From positions 12,423,001 through 12,487,000 of the forward strand of contig PUFA01000007.1 of NCBI GenBank assembly GCA_003508835.1: a DNA stretch of 64,000 bases. The letters run 5' to 3'. This document shows, one piece after another, positions 46,915 to 60,446 of the stretch (positions within the stretch are counted from its first letter, which is position 1; each line of letters begins with the position of its first letter). The stretch is from Eonycteris spelaea. Taxonomy: Eukaryota; Chordata; Mammalia; Chiroptera; Pteropodidae. A model generated the notes under the pieces. That model saw only the letters and a program-made list of their open reading frames with translations. It was not told the DNA's origin and ran no database searches. The position numbers and the translations under genes are program-made.

Positions 46915-47639
46915 CTAAAGAGAAACAGAAAAATATGATTAACATTATTCTTTTTAGAGTGTTAAAATACTACCTCTAGGTTTTCTGACTAATCTTGCAA
47001 ATTCATCTTTATACCTTCCTATTAATTCTACTTGAAGTTTGAACCCAACATGGGCATATGCAGCATACATATGACTTCTGTAATATAAGACTTCAGTCTT
47101 ATATTAATAGATTTTCATATATTATGTTGAAATTTTGTGAATTTAAAATTTTGTAAAACAGTCAACAAGATGAATACAGATATATGCATAGTAGGGCAGG
47201 AGGAAACTGCTAATTTTGACTACACAAAAATGTTTGTCACTCAGGCAAACTACTATATTCCAGGCACTGGGGTTACCGGTGAACAAAACATGCATCGTCT
47301 GCCCATGTTCTCGCTGAGCTTACAATGTTATGGGGAAAATAAGTGCCAAGGTGAGGGAAGTATTTTCATCAGATGGTAGGTGGGATTAGTTGCTCAACTG
47401 TGATTATGTTAGCATATCTTTGTTTCACTCTGATAGGTGAATAATCTGATGGGTTAGAAAAATCTTGGCTTATGGTCCTTTTCTCTCAGTAGTATATATA
47501 AATGTGCCCACTGTTTAATGGCTTAAGATGCTACAGAAGAGCTCCGACGACAGTCTCTTTTGCTGATAGTCTACTCTTTGTCTCGGGAATTCGTAAGATT
47601 TACCCTTGGTCTTCAGTTCGTACATTTTCACAGGAAATG

Positions 47640-47850
47640 ACTAAATATAGGTCTTGGTCCTTTGAGGCAGTTTAGTCAAGGCTTTAGAGTCAGACCCCTT
47701 GGGTTCGCATTCTGACTATCCACTTAACCTCTTTTTCCCTCATCTGCATGAGGAGGAAAATAGTACCTATTTTGTAGGGCTGTTGTAAGGACTCAAGTTA
47801 ATAAAGGTGAACTCATTAGAACACTGCTTGGTAGAGTGAGCACTTATAAT
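47640..47850 (+). repeat. MIR SINE, well preserved
   Basis: GGCTTTAGAGTCAGACCCCT, TGGGTTCGCATTCTGACTAT and TGTAGGGCTGTTGTAAGGAC follow the MIR consensus almost end to end. Confidence 0.8.
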
Positions 47851-47879
47851 TGTCATTAATTATTATTACCACAAATTCT

Positions 47880-48780
47880 TCCTGTCACTCACATGCCCTT
47901 TGAAGCTAGACTCAGGTCTTTTTCAGCCCAAGAATGTTCTTTTAAAAATTATTGCCTCTCTTCCACCAGTCCCCCCTTTTCTTCCTTTTAAAACTCCTAT
48001 TACACACATTAGGTCTCCTTATTCTATCCTCAAACTCTACTAATTTTTACACTTTCTTTGAATTTTGCTCTAGGTTCAAAAATAGTTGTTTCGCTAAATT
48101 TTTCAAGCCGCTTAATTTAAGTCTCCATGTCACCATTTCTTTCATTTGACCCATTGCTGTGATTGGTTTAAAAATAATGGTTTTTGGTTTGAGCGTTTTT
48201 TAATACTGCACTTTCAACCTCGCTACGTTCGTACTACCTTATTCAAAGTTATTGTCTCTCTCCTGCAGCAGCTCCATTTTGGTGGAGTCCTGACGATTTT
48301 ATATTCCTTTCTTGTTGCTGGATTCTTAACCGTGCAGTTATTTTTTTCTGTCTATTCACTGAAACTCATTACTGGCAGTCTTAGAGTAGCAGTTGATCCC
48401 TTCTCTCCCATGGCAGCTATATAGCAGGTATAGACAGAAACTTGGCTGTTGGTAGCCCTCTGACAAAGAAGCAGAAAGAAATCTTTGCTCACAGGGAGGG
48501 AGGACTCAGCCTGCCTGATGTCCACATTCCTGTGAGGAAGAAAGGCAGCTAAGAGGTTCCAAGTATTTCTGTGGGTCAGTTTCTTACACCTTGTCTTAGG
48601 CTCTCCACCAGCCCTATTCTTTGAGACACCTGAGGTTTCCTTGCATCCAACTGCTTGGCTGAACAGAAGTAAATAGGTTGAGAATGGGAATGAAGTAAGA
48701 TGAGTTCGAGCCACCAGCTTCCCAAAAGCAATGACAGATTACATACAGTTCTTAAAACAGACCAGGAAACCAAAACCACT
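47880..48780. other. GC-richer block in CSTF3 intron 3, unidentified
   Basis: Bases 48230-48780 stand out from the AT-rich intron, with CTGCAGCAGCTCCATTTTGG and CTCACAGGGAGGGAGGACTC. This could be a diverged LTR, but I see no paired LTR, primer-binding site or coding frame. Confidence 0.3.
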
Positions 48781-48789
48781 CACTGGGAA

Positions 48790-49360
48790 AATTGGCAAAG
48801 AATATAAATAGGCAATTTCCAGAAGAGAAAATGGAAATGGTTAAAAATAATATGGCAACATGTACAAACTTACAAAATGGGAAAAACAAATTAAAATAAT
48901 AGATGACAATACCAATCAGAATGGTAAAAGCTTAAAAGTGTGTTAACACTACTGAAGCAAAACGAGTAATGAGTAAAAGGAATTTCACACATTGCTGTAA
49001 GAAATATGAACTATTTTGGCCTTTATGGAAAGTCACTGGCAAAAGCTACTCAAATAAAAAATACGTATCTTTTAACCTAGCAATTCCCCCTGGAATCTAC
49101 CACAAAGAAATAAAAGCACTAGGATATAAAGGTGTTTGTACAAAGTTATTTACTGCAAATTTTCTAGCAGCAAAAAGTTCACAAAGTAAATGCCCACCAA
49201 TAGAAGAATGGTTTGTTAAATTATGGTGCATCCACATCATGGAATATTATCTACCCATATAAAATTAATTAGAACTGTAAGAGGTAGTTTGGGGAAATTC
49301 CTACTTTATTAAATGAAAGATAAAATGTGTATAATATAATCCATTTCTGTAAAACAATGA
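48790..49360 (+). mobile_element. Old L1 (L1M) ORF2/3' fragment
   Basis: CTAGCAATTCCCCCTGGAAT, ATAAAAGCACTAGGATATAA and AATTATGGTGCATCCACATC follow the 3' part of L1M ORF2. Many stops are present. Confidence 0.7.
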
Positions 49361-49914
49361 TCAAAAATGAATCTTATTTATATATGTTTATATGTGATTT
49401 TGTGAGCATGGAGAAAATATGGATGACACACTAAGTTGTTGATATAGTTATGATGGGCAGAGTTTCTATGGGTGGAAGACAAAATAGAGACAACAGACTG
49501 TACTTCATCTATAATTTCATTTACATATTTCAGTAAAAATTATGTCTATATATGTGTAAGAAATATAAACCAAAAAAATTTTCTTTCCTACACGAAATGG
49601 TCCTATATCTTGGATTCATCAATTATTTATTACTTCAATTGGTATTGGTTCATGTACACATACATGTAGAAAGACACTTTTGACTAACACAGGAAGTGTC
49701 TGGCATTGAATACATGGCCACTGACTGTCATTCATTAATTCTATCAATAAATATCCTTTGACAGCCCCTTTATAGAGCCTATACGGGTAGCATTACCATA
49801 GCAGGTACAATCTCATTATTTTTAAACATCATTCAATTTTTGAAAGTATCAACCTGCTTTGGAGCAGTGTGATAAATGAAAAAGAATTTGATCACATTGA
49901 AGTAACTACTGAAT

Positions 49915-50035
49915 GTCTCTCAGCATCAGTGTTCTCACTTATAAAATGGAAATGATAACAACTACTACAAACAATTTATCAAGGATTGAAAAGAAAATAA
50001 AGCATCTTGATATTCCAGATGCTCATAAATCATAC
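49915..50035 (+). repeat. MIR-like fragment
   Basis: TCTCAGCATCAGTGTTCTCA and TTATAAAATGGAAATGATAA match the MIR segment CTCAGTTTCCTCATCTGTAAAATGGG. Confidence 0.55.
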
Positions 50036-50589
50036 CAATTAACAAAATTACAAACCAAAGGAGTATGAACTTGTCATTATATCTTTTCTAAACAGAGCTA
50101 TGTAAACCAAGTAGCTAGAAAGAGCAATGTTATTATAATTTACCCCATTAGAGAAAAGCAAAGGTTATGATGCAGATTATATTCAAATTCCATTATTGTG
50201 AAATAAGAACATGTGAACACCCTTCCTTTGGTTACTCTACTACTACTCCATTTTCTTCTTTAAAAGAGTATTATTCTAGGTACTGTTTACTAGTATTTAT
50301 GTAAAAATATCTTAACCTATAAGTTAAATGTTCTTAAATATATTTAGCATAGCTATGCACATTTGTACAAGAATTACTTGATAACTAAAGCTTGCTTTAA
50401 ATTTTAAAAAAAGAAAAATTCTTGATATTGTTTAAAATTTTACTTTGACATTCTCAAGTCTATCCTTAACCAAAGTCTCAGTTTAAAGCCCTTTATATAC
50501 ATAAACATAATTTTGCAAAGCATACTAGAAATTGCTCATAGCTATTAAAAGTAATGTTATGCAACTTTAAATAATGGGGGCTCTTATGT

Positions 50590-50700
50590 TTAGTTTTCAG
50601 TTCTCACACTTTAATGTGCGAACAACTGTCTCAGGTGATTGTTAAAAGTGTGGGATTCTGTTTTTTAATAGGAGTCTAAAGTTATTCTAATGTAAAGATT
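50590..50700 (+). mobile_element. Possible MER5-type hAT fragment
   Basis: CAGTTCTCACACTTTAATGT and GGTGATTGTTAAAAGTGTGG loosely match MER5B. It is short and weak. Confidence 0.35.
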
Positions 50701-50759
50701 TTTTAAAATAGTTGGAAATATACCAAAATATGAACAATTTATATGTTAGTGTGATAGAG

Positions 50760-50978
50760 GTCTATGGCCATGACACCCTGAACAAGCCCAATCTTGTCTA
50801 ATCTCAGAAACTAAGTAGGGTTGGGCCTGGTTAGTACTTGGATGGGAGATCACCTAGGAAGACCAGGTGGTGTAGGTATAAAAAAAATCAAAAATAAACT
50901 GACAAGGTCCTTGCAATCTATGAGATCAACCAAGGGTTGTCGCACCTAAAAAATATATAAATAAATGAAAATAAAATG
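50760..50978 (+). repeat. 5S rRNA-derived SINE, long form
   Basis: It begins GTCTATGGCCATGACACCCT, retains AGTACTTGGATGGGAGA (box C) and GAAGACCAGGTG, then the non-5S tail GACAAGGTCCTTGCAATCTA and an A-rich end. Flanks TAGTGTGATAGAG and TAGTGTGACAGA are a near-perfect target duplication. It is antisense to CSTF3. Confidence 0.88.
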
Positions 50979-52589
50979 ATAGTGTGACAGAATAATTATT
51001 TTTTAAAAAATTTCCTATAATGTGATATTATTTTTCTAATTAAAAAAACATTAGAAAAATTGAGAATAATTTTTAATTCTTATCCTTCTAATCCATCTAT
51101 CATTAATTATAAAAATTTGTCATATAATTATAATATTACTTTTTTGATGAATCATTTTACTTTTATCAAGATATGAAAAGTTGCTATGGAAGAAAAAAAA
51201 TTTTAATTGTCAACTTCCTAATTATTTTTATTTTATAAACTGAGGAAGATAATTATAATATTATCAAGACTAATTAAACACTAATTAAATTCAAATGAGT
51301 ATTTGGGGAAGATTAAAAATATAACATATTGAATAAACACAGATCTGTTCCTGATATTTTTAAATACTTCCTATACCCAGTTCTCTGTTAACTTCCACAA
51401 CTATTTCCCAAGCATTAACTGAACATTATCTTTTGGAACTAAAACTATCCTCTAGATGATTATTGAAACTAATGATCACTTACAGTAGATTATTTAATTT
51501 TGTAACATAAATCTTGTCAGAAGAAAAAATGTCTAGTAAACCTTTGACGAACTGTGGTCACATCCATTTTAACAGTTTAGATTAGCTGTGCCCTTTACCT
51601 GGAACATTTTTGCATGGAGATCCAAAGATGCCACAATATTTAACTGTTCAAAATAAATTAGTTTTTTCTAACCAATACTAAGAATAGTTTCATATTTCAT
51701 TGAAAATTTTATAAAATGTTAGTGTAAATGCCTAGAAAGCTAACATTTTTCTTATCAGAGAAAGAAACCTCTACATGTAAATAGCGTTTTGGCTGATTTC
51801 CTCAAATTCTATATATTTTTTTCTTAAAATACACTTTGAGGAAAAAAACAAATCGTATAACATCAGAATTTTTTAATGTTATTTTTAAAATGGTCAATTA
51901 TAATAATCATTAGTAACTGTACAATTAATTATAACTGATTCAAAAACATTTTTGACAAGTGAACCCAAATGATATAATTCTATATAGGAAAGTAAACAAG
52001 CCAAACAATCTAAAGGGAAAAGTAAGTCTCTATATATTTTGTTTACGTTTTCATATAATAACCATTTGGGACAAGTCCTGCTTATGTTTTAAGACACTAC
52101 TGGGGGAGCTAGGGCACATTTCAAGTGAGTTTACATGGCAGATGCTTAACATAAATGTGATAAATAAATGAATTAATTGCAAATTCATGTTCCTAATTTG
52201 TTCCCTAGATCTTTTCTAAAGAATAACCTATACACTTTTGTAGAATTTAAGACAATGAATTTAAATTGAATCTGAGCTGCAGAAGCTGCCTGATTTACAA
52301 CGCTTAGTCCCCATCCCGAAACATGAAAGCCAATGGAATCCTTAACACAAACCACACCTTCTATTTACTCCTTTTCACTCTTTTCTGCTGCTCTCCAATA
52401 TTATGCCCTGAAAAATATAGAATATTACAGAACTTACAGAGTTTTAAAGAATCTGGGAAATGTTGAATGGCACTTTCAGGTCTACCAACAAATTTTTAAG
52501 TTACTGAAGTAGCTGCAGATCATTCTCCTTTCCACCACCCAGGCACAATTTTAAAGTAAAGGTATTAAAGGAATGTCTGCAAACAAATT

Positions 52590-52720
52590 CATTTCATTCA
52601 ACAAATAATTGTGTGCCTATGTGACAGTTTCTTTTTTAGCAGTGAAGATACAGTAGTGGAATAAAATAAGTTTTATGATTCATGGAGTTATATTTTAGTA
52701 AGGGAGTCAAGAAAATAAAG
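52590..52720 (+). repeat. L2-like fragment
   Basis: TTCAACAAATAATTGTGTGC, ATACAGTAGTGGAATAAAAT and CATGGAGTTATATTTTAGTA follow the L2 3' order with heavy divergence. Confidence 0.5.
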
Positions 52721-54109
52721 TGGGTAGTTTAAAACTTTTGCTTATCTGTACTTCCTAATTTTTTCTATGATCTATTGTATTCTGTTATAATTTTCCTATT
52801 AAATGTACTTACAAATATATGCCTACATATACACAGATTTAGATTTAACAGACTGGCCAAAACTTGATGTCCCATAAAAAACCATAGTTTCTTTAGGCAT
52901 TTAAAATGTGTCACAGAAACAACATATTTGATAAACATGAATGTAAAGTATGTCTCATTCATGATTGAAATTAAAATTTGTTAACCAAAATATTATCTTT
53001 CATTCTAGATTAAATTTTTGTTCATTTTGATTCTTTGTACTAACCATAGTAGGTATTAATTAATCTACTTTTCTGAACTAAAAAATCTTTGTAATATGTG
53101 CTTAGGATTTATCAGGTGGATATAGGATATATGGATCTGAATTTTATTGAAGATCTTATAATCAAGTTGAAAATAAAATTATTGGAAATATAGGACAATT
53201 TTATTTTATATATGCTCCATGTCCTATAAAATTCAAAGGAAAAGGAGTTCCAAACAAACTAGTTACCAAAAAGTTTCACTGAACAGATGGAATCCAGGCC
53301 ATTAATGAAAAAGTTTAAATCAATGAAATAATGAGTTTCTGAATAATGAAGAAAACCACACAAGAATATTTACTAGGAAAATAGGTTGGCTAATTGTAAT
53401 GGCGGTCCATTACAGAGGGTCTCAAAAAGCTAAGCAGAGTTTAAATCTGATACACAAAAAATTGGGTGTCACCCAACAATGAAAGTATGGAAATTATGGT
53501 TAATCAGTAGGGTCAGTGGGTGGAAGACAGAGGTGGTTTTCAGTGCCATGGGATAAGGCAAGCAGGCATTAACTGGGAGAACAGCTAAGAGGCTGTTGCT
53601 ATCATTCTTAACTGGGGTAATAGTGACCTAGGGGAAATAGGGTAACAGGGAAGGAAAAACAATCATATAGAGGGAAAACAATATATTTTTCATGGGGAAA
53701 AAATAAAAAATGTTATGGTAATTGCTGTAAAATTTACTTTTTATTAGACTATATGAGGTGACCATAAATAAGTCAGGTAGAAATTGTTTAAAATTAGGAG
53801 ACAAAGATTGGTTTTCAAATAAGACAGTGGGATTAAAGATGTGTATTTGAGCCATTGTTTTAATTTCTCAAAAATGTCCATTACCAGGCAGAGAAAAGGA
53901 ACAGAACTGAATGCTTGAGATAAAAGAAAAAGGATAAAACTATGTCTAAGAAGTTAAAGAACACATAAGAGAACTAATGGATGGTGGGATATGCCACAGG
54001 CCAAAAGGAATGAGGGTACAGAAAAGATTAGTGGATCTGGCTATAAGAAAGTTACTGCTTATCTACTACAAATTTAAATTTAAAAGTTGAAATCAATTAC
54101 AAAGTACTA

Positions 54110-54290
54110 ATGGTAACATTTATTAAATATTTAACGTATGCAAGCACTATTCTAGGAGTTTATATGTAACTAAGGATTAATTCATTCAATCCTTAAAACA
54201 CTCAAGTAAAGTACTATTATTTACTACTTAAAATGAGAAAACTGAGGTGCATGCAGAACGGATTCGTAACTTGCTCAAGTTCTTAGCCAC
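54110..54290 (+). repeat. MIR-like fragment
   Basis: GCAAGCACTATTCTAGGAGT, AATCCTTAAAACACTCAAGT and ATGAGAAAACTGAGGTGCAT match the MIR/L2 order including the AAACTGAGGC motif. Confidence 0.6.
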
Positions 54291-54339
54291 ACTATACTGT
54301 TCTGTAGCACCATATATGTATAAGGATGTTCAACAAGAG

Positions 54340-54720
54340 TGCTTGTAATCAGAAACTTTAGAAACCTAAATGACATAAGGACAGAATAACTGGATAAATT
54401 ATGCTTTGTCCAAACAATGGAATGGGTTATACATATATACACTTTAAAAGCAATGATATATATTTATAACACTGAATGAAAATACGTCCATTATTTTTGA
54501 AAGTGGAAATTCAAAAAATATATACACCATTGGTATGTTTATCTATACATCTACCTATTTATCCCCCCTTCTACGTGTCTCTATTATCTATTTATAGTGA
54601 CAAACTCAGGAGAAATACACACAAAACTGTTAGACAAAACTGATATCACTAGGAGAAGTGAAATAATTTTTGGTACATATTTCCATTATACATTTAAATA
54701 AATTTCTATAACAATTTCAC
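54340..54720 (+). mobile_element. Old L1 3' fragment
   Basis: CAGAATAACTGGATAAATTA, CCAAACAATGGAATGGGTTA and GAATGAAAATACGTCCATTA match the L1M ORF2 C-terminal and 3' UTR order. Confidence 0.5.
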
Positions 54721-56668
54721 AGCAGTAGAGTTGGGTTTTTGTTTTATAAGAAAAAGAAAAAATATAGCTGATTTGGTACAGTAAATTCCTTTTCTAAGTA
54801 ATTATGTGACATTTTTCTCTGGTTATAAACATCTCCATTTTAAATTCATTTTGAAATGCTCTCAAATTCTTAGGCCTACAAAGCTAAAAAGGTTAAATGA
54901 TTGCTAGGTAAATTAGGTAAAACTGACTTTCACCAAGACTGTTAAAAGTAAACTAAATATGATTTTGGTCCAATTTATACGGCTTTTGTCAACAACCATC
55001 ACTTAACATTTACAGACTCAGCCTGTTTTACTTAAAAAACGTCTACTCTTTATTCATCACCATGACAAAGTGAGTACTTTGTCAACACCAGTGCCAAACA
55101 TTAGTTTTCAAAAATAACTAATTTGCAAATTTTGAATTAAGGAAAATAGAGCAGGATATTTTACTTGAGAAAAGTGAGCGATTTGGTCTGAAGTATCAAA
55201 GTCACTAATTTTTATAGCTCAATTGGTTTTGCTACTGTAACCCTACTATGTCACTGCCCCCATCACTCCTTTGAGATTGATGTATGGCATAGATCTAAAT
55301 GGTAAATCAAAATCAAGAATGAGAAATGTGTACAATTATGAGATCCTTGAATTACCAGGAGTGTCAGAGAACCAAGTTTATAAACCACTGATCTCAAAAA
55401 CGGTATCCGTCCTGTACTGCACAGCCAGAGTAGCTCAAGTAGATGTGCTGATTCACTTCCCTTGAAGGTTTAATATCAGTTTCTTTCTTTCACATTAACT
55501 TAGTTTTTTCTACCTTTCTACCTTAATTTTCAGCTTTTATGAATTGTCCTCAATAAAGTGAAAATCCTTCCAGGCAAATTAAAAATATCATTCAATAATA
55601 TAATTTCTCTAGAATTACTATACGAACTTTTATACATTGCCTTAGAAAATATCTCACCCCACTCTCATTTGCTGAGTTAACCTCTCTTTAGTATAGTCAC
55701 ACATTTTTTTTTAATGTGTGAAGGGAAAATTTATGAGCAAAAAAACACTTAAAGTCTTACAATTCTTTCATCACTCACTATACTTCTCACTGCATAAAAC
55801 TCAGAATTGCTATTTTCAAAAAATAACAATTGAATTATTGGACAAAAGCTTTATTTTACCCACTCTACTACAGATCATTTTACTTTCACTAATCAATAAT
55901 TTCCTTCCCTTTTTGTTATTATGCAAATTTTTAAATTTATTTTTTCCTTCCCATTTTAACAGATTCCTATCAGGATACCATTTTGCTTGCTTAATTTTCA
56001 GTAGCATTAGATGGCATCAAATTTTCCAATGCACTTCCTTGTTACTAATTCTACATACACTTTTATACTGCTGAATCAGGTAAAACATTCATAGAGATCT
56101 CTAGTATCATGGGTAATGCTTCATCTAGCCTTTCTTAAAAATCACTTTTCAAAGACAGGATTTTCAAAAAGTGGATACAAATTCAGTGAAATACATTTCT
56201 CCACTTTTTGAGCAACTTGCCTTCCAGTATTTCTCTATCAATATAGATTTATGAGGATGGAAAAAACCTATTTTCCTCATTCTGTAAAACTTGTAACGTA
56301 TTCATCAGACTAAAATATTACATAATTACATAACAAAATATTACTACAATATAAAAAAATCAGTGCTATTTGAACTCTTAACTTTAGATCCGAAGTTATA
56401 ATTACATCCTGTAACTAACTTGGCTACCTTTTATCATTTTATCCAATAGAATCAACATTTGTATTATGATCCAATTCTAGTTTTCTCAATCCTTTATGGT
56501 TTATTTCTATTTAACTGAAATAACGTAATTTCACAACTTCTTTCAAATGTTTATCCAATAATCTCCAAATTATCCTTTTCACAAAAAACTGTATATTTAA
56601 TCTTTTTCTCTTGGACAAACTATACATTGGCCATTTTTACTAAAATTCTAAAGCAATTAAAAGAAGTT

Positions 56669-56732
56669 ACCTAGGCTTACTTTAAAAGGGCATGCTGGCA
56701 ACCTAGGCTTACTTTAAAAGGGCATGCTGGCA
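56669..56732. repeat. Perfect 32-bp tandem duplication
   Basis: The unit beginning ACCTAGGCTTACTTTAAAAG and ending GGGCATGCTGGCA occurs twice head to tail, at 56669-56700 and 56701-56732, with no mismatch. Confidence 0.95.
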
Positions 56733-58624
56733 AACTTTAGTAGTGAAATACCAATTCTAAATGGTCAGTCTAAAACGATTGTAAAAATGAAAGATATTTA
56801 AGTAAAATTATATTTGTTAGTTTCTTATAAAGCAAAAACTTGAAAGCAATTTTGTACATGAATGTACAAAATAAAGAACTGATTAAATAGCATTTATCTA
56901 GAACAGACTACTGTAGCATAGTTAAGCGATTTTGTATCATAAATAACAAAATATGCTATATGAAAAAATGTTACAAAAAAGTTTCAAGTTTTTACTTATA
57001 AATACCCACATCTAAAAAAGCTAACAGTGAAAGGTAGTAGAAATATAAATTTTTTTCCCATTATGCTTATACTCTTCTAATTTCCCTGCAATAAACATAT
57101 ATTACTCATTTTAAATATTTAAAATTTTTATTTTCCTTTTTAAACAATCATAAGTTGTTTTTCCTTCCTCATTATCTTTTCTTTCAACCACCATTTGATG
57201 CCACATCCTTATGCTTGTCTTTTAAAATTGAACTATTCAATTCCAAAATTTTCATTCATCTACATATTTAGTCACAACTGTTTATGAAAGCCTATAATGA
57301 CTACTTGTTCAGCATTCCATCTAGGTATTATTCCATTGACAAATTGAAAACGAGTCATCATCATAAAAAAATCCCACAGGACATATTAGCCTTCTCCAGC
57401 TAGTTCTGCTGCTGGTAAGACTGCATGTTCCAGGGCTGGATCCTTTTTGTGCTCAATAAACCCTTTCTTTCAGAAAATAAAAACCCACAAAGGCACTGAT
57501 TTTTATCATTTTATTTCACAGCACCCAGAATAGTGCCTAACATTTAGTAGATATTCAATAAATAGTTGCTAAAAAAACATGGATATAAATCTATTGCTGA
57601 CTGCATATTCACTCAAAATTAACTTGTGGAATATTATACTGTCTTAACTATCAATGGAAATGTAAAAATAAAAATGTATAACTTTTATAGAAAGCTCATT
57701 ATGAGTTTTGTGATTCTTGTTAAAACATTAAAAAACCTCACTTAAAAAAGGGTTTATTCTTAAAGTATTAACCAAAAACACACACTTCAATAAAAATGTT
57801 TAGAAAGAGTGCTACATTTTATACTGTCAGTCAATTCAGAATTAACAATTTTAAAAAGTGGGCAAGGACTAATCAAAACTCTAATATGGATTTTGAAAAC
57901 ATTTCACATGGCTTAGATAATTCCATGTAAATACCCTAATCAATTTTATTTCATACTTTTGGATGAAAACATGGTTTTTGTCTGTCATGTAACTGCTTCT
58001 AATAAGCAACCTAAAAAATGAGAAATTGGGATTTTAAAAATGGAAGTTTAAATAGGTAGATATAGCTAACAAATTAGTTATCAAAAACAAAAAAAAAAGG
58101 GTCAGGTAAAAAAAAAATTAAATTCCAGAAGAATCAAGATTATGAATTTTCTTCCTCTATGAAAGACATGTTTCAAAGTTGAAATTTTGGGTCTATTTTA
58201 ATGGGTTACGTCGTATTTTGAAATTTTAGTGTTTATCTACAGAATGTTTACAAAACAATCTAATAGGTACTTAAATTTTAAACTTATTTTTCCTTATTTC
58301 ATAAGGTCCTAAGTGTGTTTCTCCAAACAGGCTATACTTAAAGGCTTAACAAAAGCATATATTATCTTGTCTGGAATTGGATTTATTGGTTTGAAATGTT
58401 TGGTTTGTATTTTCAAAAGTGATATCGTCAAAAGTAAATAATTAAGTTTGAATCCTATATGGAATATCCATTAAGGTTTTAGTAGGCAAGAATGAAATAA
58501 AGATCATACTGGAATTCCTGTCATTAAAAGGAGGTCCTCTTTGTGCTATCACTGAAATGTAAAGAAAGTTGAAGAGAACTTAAATAATGAGCTCTGGGTC
58601 AAGATGAAATTTTATACTGTAAGT

Positions 58625-58860
58625 CAGTAATCCCCAACCTTTATGGTACCAGTGACTGGTGCTCCTAGCGCTGGGGAGCGGCTGCAAATACAGATGAAGC
58701 TCTGCTTACTAGCCCGCCACTAATCACTGATCTCCTGCTGTGCAGCCAAGGGATGGGAGGCAGGAAGTGAGTGAGTGAGTGAGTGAGTGAGAGTGTGAGT
58801 GTTGTGTGTGTGTGTGTGTGTGTGTGGGTAGGAGGAGTTGGAGACCTCTACTATAAATGA
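58625..58860 (+). mobile_element. DNA transposon-like element holding a microsatellite
   Basis: The ends CAGTAATCCCCAACC and GGAGTTGGAGACCTCTACT are roughly inverted, and the body has GGGGAGCGGCTGCAAATACA and CTCCTGCTGTGCAGCC. I recognise this as a common ancient mammalian element, probably hAT-like; family not certain. Its middle is replaced by GAGT and GT repeats at 58767-58828. Confidence 0.45.
58767..58828. repeat. (GAGT)n/(GT)n compound microsatellite
   Basis: About six GAGT units at 58767-58790 are followed by GAGTGTGAGT and a GT run to 58828. Confidence 0.9.
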
Positions 58861-59929
58861 AGTACAGAAGGCTCCTGTAATCTACCAAACGCATGGTCAT
58901 TCTTTCTAGTAGATTCTAATATACAGGTCTAATTTTGTCCAAGTTTATGTAACAGGGGTGTGGAGCTGGCAGCTTATAAAAAGCTGTGACATGTAAAGAG
59001 TAATAGGAAAACATTTCTTAATGCTGTTTCTCAAAAAACCTGAGCTCTTCACAGCCCTTTCCCAATCACTACCTAAACCTGAGGAAGGAAAACAGGGGAA
59101 CTGGAACAAATCCATTGTTCTGTTCCCTTCCTGTATCCCCTCAGCATCCCACAATATGCACAAAAATAATCTTAGGATGGGCTTTCAAATTGCTACAGCT
59201 GAAATACACTGTTGGCTAGGAAGGCATGCATGCTGGAAAACTAGATTTTATTAAGGGTTTGCCTTACCATTGGGAAAACTAGTTTACTACACAAAATTCA
59301 TGTCACAGTGCTCTATATGATTGTTAGAAAGATGCCTTCATTATTCCTATGTCTACTATTTTAATGACCTTATAATAGCTCAAGAAAGTGTGTCCTGTGA
59401 ATCAATATTTTAAAGGTAATGAATTTAAGGGAAAAAAAGAATATAACGACCCACAGAAACATACTTTATAAAATCTACTTAAAACTATTATCATTACATA
59501 TTGGTAACTCAAACTTTCGCTCATGTCTTTCTAATGTTGAGTTGCAAGACTATAAAAAGCTCAAGATATGTATGAGAAGATAATTTGCAAATATTTAAAT
59601 GGCAAATCATTGTTTTCATCAACTAAATGAAACTCAATTCATAAAATATGTATTTGAAAGAAAAAAATATTTGTAGCAAGTCAAAAACACCAAAATAACA
59701 AAAAAAAATGTCTTTCATCTCAGCACATTTATCATTCCTTCCAATCTGACATTGAGAAAAAAAAACATAAGCAATAAAGTAACATACTATTTAATTATTA
59801 AAAAAATTGCTTGAACATCTAAATAGCAAATGGTGATAAAGTTTCTCTTAACTCCACTAATCTATAGTGTTCCTGAAAATAAGAACAAAACAAAAATGGT
59901 GTAGGATATCAGTTTCAGAAAAATAAATT

Positions 59930-60320
59930 CGAAGTCTTTAAAAATGAAAATACTCTCACTCATAAGAGAAATGCAAATAAAAAACTACTGTTCATAATTT
60001 TTTATCTATGAATATTGGCAAAAATTAAAATGTAATAACATTGCAGTAAGAGAATGCGAAGAAGTTGGCTCTATCAAAGTTTATCAATAAGATTTTTAAA
60101 TTGTTACAATCTCCGTGGAAGGCAATTTGAATTTAGAAAATTCAAAAACCCCACATACTCCTTGATTCAGAAATTCCCATAGATACAGGAATTTAATATA
60201 CAGACATATTCACACAAGTGTAAATGATATGTATGCAGATATTCAATGCAGTAATGTTTATAATAAAAAAAGTTTGGGAAGAACTTCAATGTCCTTCAGA
60301 AGACAGGTCAAACAAAATAC
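59930..60320 (+). mobile_element. Old L1-type fragment, interrupted by a SINE
   Basis: CTCATAAGAGAAATGCAAAT, GAATTTAGAAAATTCAAAAA and ATTCAATGCAGTAATGTTTA follow L1M/HAL1 ORF2 order. A 5S SINE inserted just after it. Confidence 0.5.
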
Positions 60321-60352
60321 AGAGTATTATGTACTTGTTTAAAAAAACTCTA

Positions 60353-60414
60353 GTCGATGGCCATGCTACCCTGAACAAGCTAATCCCATCTGATCTTGGA
60401 CGCTAAGCCAGGTC

Positions 60415-60446
<32 letters not shown>

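Noticed and set aside
48352..48714. 120-codon minus-strand frame
   Set aside because: It lies in an unidentified GC-richer block; the product shows no motif and an overlapping frame is also open.
55718..56074. 118-codon frame in CSTF3 intron 3
   Set aside because: Its product is rich in F, L, S and I as expected from AT-rich DNA, with no domain and no splice context.
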